Positions 58,502 through 64,000 of a stretch of DNA of 64,000 nt are shown one piece after another. The notes under the pieces are model-generated. The model searched no databases, had not been told where the DNA came from, and worked only from the letters and a program-made list of their open reading frames with translations. Source of the DNA: Streptosporangium violaceochromogenes (lineage in GTDB: Bacteria > Actinomycetota > Actinomycetes > Streptosporangiales > Streptosporangiaceae). A program made the translations under genes and the position numbers. The number at the start of each line of letters is the position of its first letter. The first letter of the stretch is position 1. The stretch lies in assembly GCF_014654615.1 (NCBI RefSeq), contig NZ_BNBB01000013.1, forward strand, positions 1 to 64,000, given 5' to 3'.

Positions 58502-59486
58502 CGGCCCCTCCTGTGAGGCCGGTGCCCGGGGCGTGGGTCGCCGCCCACCGTTCGATCCACCTGTAGGTACGGCGCAGCCCGTCGTCCAGGGACGTGCCCG
58601 GCTCCCAGCCCAGCACCCGCCGGCACAACGTGTTGTCCGAGCTCCGGCCGCGCGGGCCGACGGGCCGGTCCGCCGCGTACCTCGGGGTCACGGTCTTGCC
58701 CGCCACCGCGGCGATGCGGTCCACGAGCTCGCCGATGCTGACCCGCTCCTCCGAGCCGAGGTTGACGGGGGTGTCCACGTCGGAGCGGGCGAGCCGCCAC
58801 AGCCCCTCGACGCAGTCGTCGACGTAGCAGTAGGAGCGGGTCTGGGTGCCGTCCCCCCACACCTCGATCTCACCGGCCCCGCCGGGAATGCGGGCGACCT
58901 TCCCGCAGAGCATGGCCAGCGACTTGGCGCGCAACCCCTCGTAGGTTCCCCACGGCCCGTAGATCGCGTGCAGGCGGGCGATCTTGATGTCCGTTCCGTA
59001 CGCCTTGCGGTAACCGGCGCAGAGGATCTCCGTGGTCAGCTTCTCCCAGCCGTACTCCATGTCGGGCTCGGCCGGGAACACCCGGTCCTCCCGCAGGGGC
59101 GGGGCCTGCGGGTGCCGCTGCAGATAGCCGGGGTACACGCACGCCGAGGACGCGTACACCGTCGTCCCCACCCCGGCGCGCCGGCACGCCTCCACCGTGT
59201 TCGTGGAGATCAGCAGATTGTCCCGCAGGATCTCGGCGGGCGCGGCGTGCGTCCACCCGATGCCCCCCATGTTCGCCGCGAGGGCGAACACCAGGTCGGC
59301 GCGGAAGACCGCGCGTTCGGCGGCGGCCGGATCGCGCAGGTCGGACAGCACGAACTCGTCGGCGTGGGACTCGGCGAACTCGGGGAGCCGCACGTCCACC
59401 CCCCGCACGTGACATCCCCGGCGCTTGAGCAGGCGCACCAGGTGGGAGCCGATGAACCCGCCGGCCCCGGTGACCACGGTCCGCAT
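58494..59486 (-). CDS. GDP-mannose 3,5-epimerase-like NDP-sugar epimerase (BlmG-like)
   Basis: 330 residues, extended short-chain dehydrogenase. NAD site TGAGGFIGSHLV (5-16), catalytic SSACVYPG with the Cys used by GDP-mannose 3,5-epimerase, YxxxK as YGWEK, and GTYEGLRAK with the second catalytic Lys. It should convert GDP-D-mannose to a GDP-L-hexose; GDP-L-gulose would supply the L-gulose of bleomycin. ATG at 59486 shares a base with the upstream stop (TGATG). Confidence 0.88.
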   Translation of the reverse strand: MRTVVTGAGGFIGSHLVRLLKRRGCHVRGVDVRLPEFAESHADEFVLSDLRDPAAAERAVFRADLVFALAANMGGIGWTHAAPAEILRDNLLISTNTVEACRRAGVGTTVYASSACVYPGYLQRHPQAPPLREDRVFPAEPDMEYGWEKLTTEILCAGYRKAYGTDIKIARLHAIYGPWGTYEGLRAKSLAMLCGKVARIPGGAGEIEVWGDGTQTRSYCYVDDCVEGLWRLARSDVDTPVNLGSEERVSIGELVDRIAAVAGKTVTPRYAADRPVGPRGRSSDNTLCRRVLGWEPGTSLDDGLRRTYRWIERWAATHAPGTGLTGGADD

Positions 59487-61306
59487 CACCCTCCTCCCCC
59501 CGGCGTCGCCCCGGTCTCCGGAAGGGCGGCGCGCCGCCTGCGTACGGCGCGCAGCCGCCGCTCCCCGCGCTCCCTGCCGGCCTCGCGCTCCTCCTCGGCG
59601 TACCGCCGCGACCGCTCGGCCATCCCCCCGGCCACCTCGGCGAGCGTGGCCTCGGGGTCGGCCGGCAGGGCGTCGGCGTACGCCTCGATCGCCACCAGGG
59701 CCGCCCGCGTCCGGACGTGGTCCAGCCGGCCGGGGTCGTAGCGGGCCCTGAGCGACATCGGCGGCCCCGGCGTGATCTCAAGGACCAGGGGGTAGCCCTC
59801 GTCGACGAGAACCGCCGGTTCGGCGACGCGCAGTCGCGGCGAGCCGTAGCCGTCCCCGACCCAGGTGGGAAAGTTCTCGACCACGACGATGCTGTCGAAG
59901 AGACCGCCGGAGCGCCCGCGACCGGCGCCCCGCTCGATGCGGCTCAGCGGGAGGTGCTGGTGTTCCCGCAGCTCGGTCATGGCGCGCTGGGCCTGCCGCA
60001 GCCACGGCAGCACCCGGGCGCCCGCGGGGCAGTGAAGACGCAGCGGCAGGGTGTTGATGAACAGGCCGACCATCTCGGTGGCGCCGGGCAGCTCCTCCGG
60101 CCGCCCGGAGGCGGTGAGACCGAACACCACGTCCTCGGCGGCGTGGCGGGCGGCCAGCACCAGGCCCCAGCCGCCGGCGAGGACCGTGGCCGGCGTCAGC
60201 CCCCGCTCCCGGCAGAACACGCGCAGCCGCTCGGTGGTCGCGGCGGAGAACCGCAGCGTCGCCTCCCGGCGGCGGGTGGCGATCACCTGACCGTCGGCGC
60301 AGCCGGGACCCGCGATCCCGGTGGGGGCGCCGAGACCGGCGAGCCGGTGCCGCCAGTACTCCTCGTCGGAGGCCGGATCCCGGGCCGCGAGCCACTCCAG
60401 GTAGCGCGGGAACGACGGCCTCGCCGGCGGGTTCGGCCGTTCGCCGCGGAGCAGGGCGTGGTAGGCGTCGAGGACGTCGCGCAGCACGAGCTGCTGTGAC
60501 CAGCCGTCGAGCACCAGGTGGTGGTGCGTCCACACGCACCGGTGGCCGTCGTCGGCCTCCTGGAACACCGCGAGCCGCAGCAGCGGCGCCTCCGACAGCT
60601 CGAACCCCCGGTCGCGGTCGGCCTCCAGGTACCGCGCCAGCCGGGCGGCCCGCTCCTCGGCGGGCATCGGACGCCAGTCGGCGAACTCGACCGGGACCTC
60701 CGCCGCCCGCCGGACGACCTGCCGCGGCGGGGTGCCCTGGGCGAACCGGAAACAGGTCCGCAGCGCGGGGGTGGCCGCCACCACCTCCCGCCACGCCGCG
60801 CGGAACGCCTCCCGGTCGAGCGCGCCGGCCAGCCGGCAGGTCACCTGCACCACGTAGGCCCCCGGTGAGCTGCCGCCGACGGAGTGGTAGAGCATGCCCT
60901 GCTGCATCGGCCCCAGGGGAAGGCCGGGCTCGCCGGCGGCCTCACCGGCGGGCGGGGCCGGTTCCTCGACGGGCACGGCCAGGCGGGCGAGCGCGCGGAC
61001 CGTCCGCTGGTCGAACAGGTCCTGGGCCGAAAGGTGCAGCCCGGCCTCCCGCGCCCGCGCCACGATCACGATGGCGTGGATGGAGTCCCCGCCGAGCGCG
61101 AAGTAGTCGTCGGCGACGCCGACCCGCTCGACCTCCAGCACCTCCCGCCACAGGCGCGCGAGCACCCGCTCCTCCTCCGTCTCCGGCGCGACGTACGGCG
61201 CGCCCACGGCGCCGTCCGGCGCATCCTCCGCCAGCCACAGCGACAGCAGCTCCCGGCGGGCGGCGGAAAGCCGGCCGACGCGGTCTTCGGCTCGCTCGTC
61301 AGACAC
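59486..61306 (-). CDS. NRPS PCP-C (BlmV-like)
   Basis: 606 residues. A carrier domain with DYFALGGDSIHAI (about 66-78) precedes a condensation domain (about 125-560) with an intact HHLVLDG site (about 265). The preceding protein ends after an A domain without a PCP, so this PCP completes that module in trans, exactly as BlmV follows BlmVI. The C-terminal tail is Arg/Glu-rich and may dock to another protein. GTG at 61306 has AAGGAGG five bases upstream. Confidence 0.92.
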   Translation of the reverse strand: MSDERAEDRVGRLSAARRELLSLWLAEDAPDGAVGAPYVAPETEEERVLARLWREVLEVERVGVADDYFALGGDSIHAIVIVARAREAGLHLSAQDLFDQRTVRALARLAVPVEEPAPPAGEAAGEPGLPLGPMQQGMLYHSVGGSSPGAYVVQVTCRLAGALDREAFRAAWREVVAATPALRTCFRFAQGTPPRQVVRRAAEVPVEFADWRPMPAEERAARLARYLEADRDRGFELSEAPLLRLAVFQEADDGHRCVWTHHHLVLDGWSQQLVLRDVLDAYHALLRGERPNPPARPSFPRYLEWLAARDPASDEEYWRHRLAGLGAPTGIAGPGCADGQVIATRRREATLRFSAATTERLRVFCRERGLTPATVLAGGWGLVLAARHAAEDVVFGLTASGRPEELPGATEMVGLFINTLPLRLHCPAGARVLPWLRQAQRAMTELREHQHLPLSRIERGAGRGRSGGLFDSIVVVENFPTWVGDGYGSPRLRVAEPAVLVDEGYPLVLEITPGPPMSLRARYDPGRLDHVRTRAALVAIEAYADALPADPEATLAEVAGGMAERSRRYAEEEREAGRERGERRLRAVRRRRAALPETGATPGGGG

Positions 61307-64000
61307 GCGCGCCTCCTTCGGTCGTGGGGGGACCGGTGACGGGGCGCGCGCGCTTGAGCAGCCGCGCCACCTCGGCGTCGGACAGTCCCTCGATCCGGTC
61401 CAGGGCCGCGGCCAGCCGGGCCGCGCCGTCCGGCAGCCGGGCGTGGTCGATCTTGCCGTTGGCCGTCGTGGGCAGGGCGGGCAGCCGCACCAGCGTGTCC
61501 GGGACGAGGTGGCCGGGCAGCCGCCGGGCCAGCCACGCGGTGAGGTCGGCCGCAGTGGGATCGGGCGCGGTGAGGTCGGCCGCGGTGAGATCGGCCGCGG
61601 TGAGATCGGCCGCGGTGGGGGCCGGCTCCGCCGCGGCCACCCAGTAGGCGGTCAGCCGGAGCCCGCCACCCGGCCGGGGCCGTACCTCGGCCACGACCTG
61701 GCGCACGGCCGGATGCGAGGCGAGCGTGTGCTCGACCTCCCCGAGTTCAACCCGGTGTCCGCGGATTCTCACCTGACGGTCCGCCCTGCCGGCGAACACC
61801 AGATCGCCGCCGGGGAGGCGGCGCGCTCGGTCGCCGGTCCGGTACCGTCGCCCGCCGCGGGTGTGCGGGTCCGGGCGGAACGCGTCCGCGGTGTCGGCCG
61901 GACGGCCCAGGTAGCCGCGCGCGACGCCGCGTCCGCTCACGTACAGCTCGCCGAGGACCCCGGGGGGCGCCTCCGCGCCGCCGTCGACCACCCGGACGCC
62001 GGCGCCCGTGATCGCCCGGCCGATCGGGACCGGCCCCTCCTCGGGAACGGCGGCCACGTCGTACGCGCAGCAGCCCACGACGGTTTCCGTCGGGCCGTAC
62101 TCGTTCACCACGTCCGCGCTCGGGGCGACCGCCCGCAACGCGCGGACGTGGCCCGCGTGCAGCTGGTCGCCGCCGGCGACCACCGTGCGCAGGCCCAGAC
62201 GGCCGGCGTGGGGGGCGAGCCGCTCGGCCACGGCGGCCAGGTGGGCCGGGGTCAGTTTCACCAGGGTGTGGCGCCCGCTCGCGAGGGCGTCGCCGAGGGC
62301 CGCCGGGTCTCCGGCGGGCAGGAGGTCCGCGGTGCCTCCGCCGGCGAGCGGGGAGAGCAGCGCGGTCACCGTGAGGTCGAAGGCCGGCGAGGAGGCCACC
62401 GGCGCCAGGGTCCGCGCGGTGATCCCGTAGTGGTCCACCGACCAGCGCAGGTAGTTGACCAGCCCCCGGTGCGGCACCCCGACCGGTTTGGGCGCGCCCG
62501 TGGACCCGGAGGTCGGCATGACGCAGGCCAGGGCGTCCGGGTGGAGCACGACCTCGCGCGGCCGGGAGCGCGAGCGCGCGCCGGCGTCGGCGTGGACGAC
62601 GGTGAGCCCATCGACCCACTCCGGCACGGCGGCGGCGGGCGGCAGCACCAGGAACGACGCCCCGGAGGAGGAGAGAAGCAGGCGCGTCCGGTGCGGCGGG
62701 AAGCCGGGGTCCAGCGGCAGGTAGGCGGCACCGGCCCGCAGGACCGCCAGCAGCGCCACGACGGTGTCGAGCCGGCGCGGCGCGAGCACCCCGACCACCG
62801 TCTCCGGTCCGGCCCCGGCCGCCTGGAGGGCGGCGGCCAGCGTACCGGAGCGGCCCCACAGTCCCGCGTAGGTCAGCTGCCGGTTCTCCTCGGTCACCGC
62901 GAGGTGGTCCGGCGTGCGGCGGACCACCTCGCGGACGAGGTCGGAGACGGTCGCGGGGTGATCGTGGCCGGAGCCGCCGCCGGTGGGGACGGCGGAGGCG
63001 GTGGGGACGGCAGGAGTGGCGGGAGCGGTGGAGGCGGGGGAGGCGAACAGCGGTGTCGCGGCGGGAGGTCGGTGCGGGCCGGTCGCGCAGGCCGCCAGGG
63101 CGCGCGAGTAGCAATCGGCGGCCAGGTCGACCTGCTCCTCGGCCAGCTCCGCCGGATCGAAGTCCAGCAGCAGGCGCAGCCGGCCGGTCCAGGCGTCCAG
63201 GTTGAAGTGCGCGGTGAGCGGCACGTAGGTCTGGTCGGGAGCCTGCAGGTCGGACACCTCCGGCCCGCCCGGTTCCCGGTAGAGGTGGAAGTGGGTGAAC
63301 ACGAACAGGGTGTCGAAGAGGTGACCGGCGCCGTGCTCGCGGTGCAGCCGGGCGAGCGGATAGCGGCGGAACGGCGAGAGGCGCACCTCGGCGGCGTGCG
63401 CCGCGCGGGCCAGCGCCGCCCAGCTGGGCAGGCCCTCCAGATCCGCCCGCAGCGGAACGATGTTGTTGAACACCCCGACGACGCGGTCTCCGTCCCGTCG
63501 TTCCGGCCGGCCGTGACACTCCAGCCCCGTGACGGTGTCCGCCCGCCCGGTCAGCGTCCGCACGACACGCAGGTGAACCCCGAGCAGGACGTGCTTCAGC
63601 CCGATCCCCAGCGACGCGGCCAGCCCGGCGAGCCCGGTGTGCACGTCGGCGCCGACCTCGACGACCCGCCGGCGCTGGCGGCCCGCGTCCGTACGCTCGC
63701 GGGGAAAACCGGGCCGGCGCGGCAGGACGCACCTGCCGGCCCCGGCCAGCTCGGCCGCCCAGAATCTCCGGTGCTCCTCGGAGGCCATCGCCTGGCGTTC
63801 CAGCGCCACGAAGTCCGCGTACCCGACGCGCGGCGTCCCGGGGACCTCCCCGCCGCCTCCGTGGCGATAGTGCCGCAGCAGTTCGGTGAGCACGATCGCC
63901 ACGCACCAGCCGTCGAGCCCGAAACTCGCGACCGTGAGCCGGAACCCCGCGCCGCCGTCGTGGGCGGTGAACCGCACCAGCGGCCCTCGGCCGACGTCGA
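61299..64000 (-). CDS. NRPS, C-terminal C-A part (BlmVI-like; Asn), 5' end outside the window
   Basis: Partial: the reading frame is open to the window edge. A condensation domain (64000 to about 63050) is followed by an Ala/Pro/Thr linker and a full A domain ending at GKIDHARLP. There is no PCP, which fits a split module. The C-domain active site reads ASFGLDG instead of HHxxxDG, so both histidines are missing. The pocket residues I read for the A domain are D-L-T-K-V-G-E-V-G, the asparagine pattern. In bleomycin the matching module joins Asn to a Ser-derived unit through a C-N bond rather than a peptide bond, so an altered C domain makes sense there (inference). Confidence 0.92.
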   Translation of the reverse strand, partial: DVGRGPLVRFTAHDGGAGFRLTVASFGLDGWCVAIVLTELLRHYRHGGGGEVPGTPRVGYADFVALERQAMASEEHRRFWAAELAGAGRCVLPRRPGFPRERTDAGRQRRRVVEVGADVHTGLAGLAASLGIGLKHVLLGVHLRVVRTLTGRADTVTGLECHGRPERRDGDRVVGVFNNIVPLRADLEGLPSWAALARAAHAAEVRLSPFRRYPLARLHREHGAGHLFDTLFVFTHFHLYREPGGPEVSDLQAPDQTYVPLTAHFNLDAWTGRLRLLLDFDPAELAEEQVDLAADCYSRALAACATGPHRPPAATPLFASPASTAPATPAVPTASAVPTGGGSGHDHPATVSDLVREVVRRTPDHLAVTEENRQLTYAGLWGRSGTLAAALQAAGAGPETVVGVLAPRRLDTVVALLAVLRAGAAYLPLDPGFPPHRTRLLLSSSGASFLVLPPAAAVPEWVDGLTVVHADAGARSRSRPREVVLHPDALACVMPTSGSTGAPKPVGVPHRGLVNYLRWSVDHYGITARTLAPVASSPAFDLTVTALLSPLAGGGTADLLPAGDPAALGDALASGRHTLVKLTPAHLAAVAERLAPHAGRLGLRTVVAGGDQLHAGHVRALRAVAPSADVVNEYGPTETVVGCCAYDVAAVPEEGPVPIGRAITGAGVRVVDGGAEAPPGVLGELYVSGRGVARGYLGRPADTADAFRPDPHTRGGRRYRTGDRARRLPGGDLVFAGRADRQVRIRGHRVELGEVEHTLASHPAVRQVVAEVRPRPGGGLRLTAYWVAAAEPAPTAADLTAADLTAADLTAPDPTAADLTAWLARRLPGHLVPDTLVRLPALPTTANGKIDHARLPDGAARLAAALDRIEGLSDAEVARLLKRARPVTGPPTTEGGARV
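61537..61626. repeat. 15-bp tandem repeat inside the adenylation C-terminal subdomain
   Basis: Five to six copies of GCGGTGAGATCGGCC with small changes encode repeated Ala-Asp-Leu-Thr-Ala units between the A8 and A10 motifs. Copies at 61582 and 61597 are identical. The insertion is unusual inside the small A subdomain and looks recent. Confidence 0.8.

Noticed and set aside
61537..61626. 15-bp tandem repeats as a CRISPR array
   Set aside because: Units are contiguous without spacers and lie in frame within an adenylation domain.

Overview
The window is high-GC actinobacterial DNA: GTG and TTG starts are common, third positions are GC-rich, and there are many fused or overlapping genes. The genus cannot be fixed from the sequence. 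It falls into two parts that meet near a tyrosine recombinase at 28090..29103.

Left part (1..29103) looks like chromosome with catabolic genes. It starts with a hairpin resembling an IS200/IS605 end and a small element with inverted repeat ends. Next is a single-chain acyl-CoA carboxylase of about 1818 residues. A divergent LysR regulator then faces an oxidase, a 2-oxoadipate dioxygenase/decarboxylase (HglS type) and an ornithine cyclodeaminase/ketimine reductase homologue, which together fit D-lysine/pipecolate breakdown to 2-hydroxyglutarate. Beyond that lie LysR and GntR regulators, an MmgE/PrpD protein, and an operon for a lipoprotein-dependent ABC importer ending in an N-acyl-D-amino acid deacylase, with an amidase upstream. 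The rest of this part is a small lipoprotein, a DUF2071 protein, a chromate transporter homologue, a frameshifted oxidase, a STAS protein and a DUF5994 protein.

Right part (29244..64000, all minus strand, cut by the window edge) is most of a bleomycin-family glycopeptide cluster. In transcription order the assembly-line proteins are C-A (end of a BlmVI-like protein, code for Asn), PCP-C (BlmV-like), C-A-PCP-Cy-A-PCP-Cy (BlmIV-like, codes read as beta-Ala and Cys) and A-PCP-Ox (BlmIII-like, with a decayed A domain). This is the order expected for the asparagine/beta-alanine/bithiazole part of bleomycin. Sugar genes accompany them: a GDP-mannose 3,5-epimerase type protein (BlmG-like), an HldE-like sugar kinase/nucleotidylyltransferase (BlmC-like), a GT9 glycosyltransferase (BlmE-like), a glycosyltransferase-hydroxylase fusion (BlmF-like) and an O-carbamoyltransferase (BlmD-like). 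There are also a glutamine-dependent asparagine synthetase, a SyrP-like oxygenase, an MbtH fusion, free C and PCP proteins, and a HemN-like radical SAM enzyme. Almost every junction is a GTGA, ATGA or TTGA overlap, so the region is probably one long transcript.

The downstream edge of the cluster is the least familiar. It holds two intact aspartyl/asparaginyl hydroxylase paralogues, while the hydroxylase half of the BlmF-like protein has lost both metal-binding histidines. It also holds a damaged BlmA-like drug-binding gene, a VOC-glycosyltransferase fusion and a GNAT-VOC fusion of BlmB size. The last two suggest an extra tailoring or self-protection layer next to a bleomycin-type assembly line.
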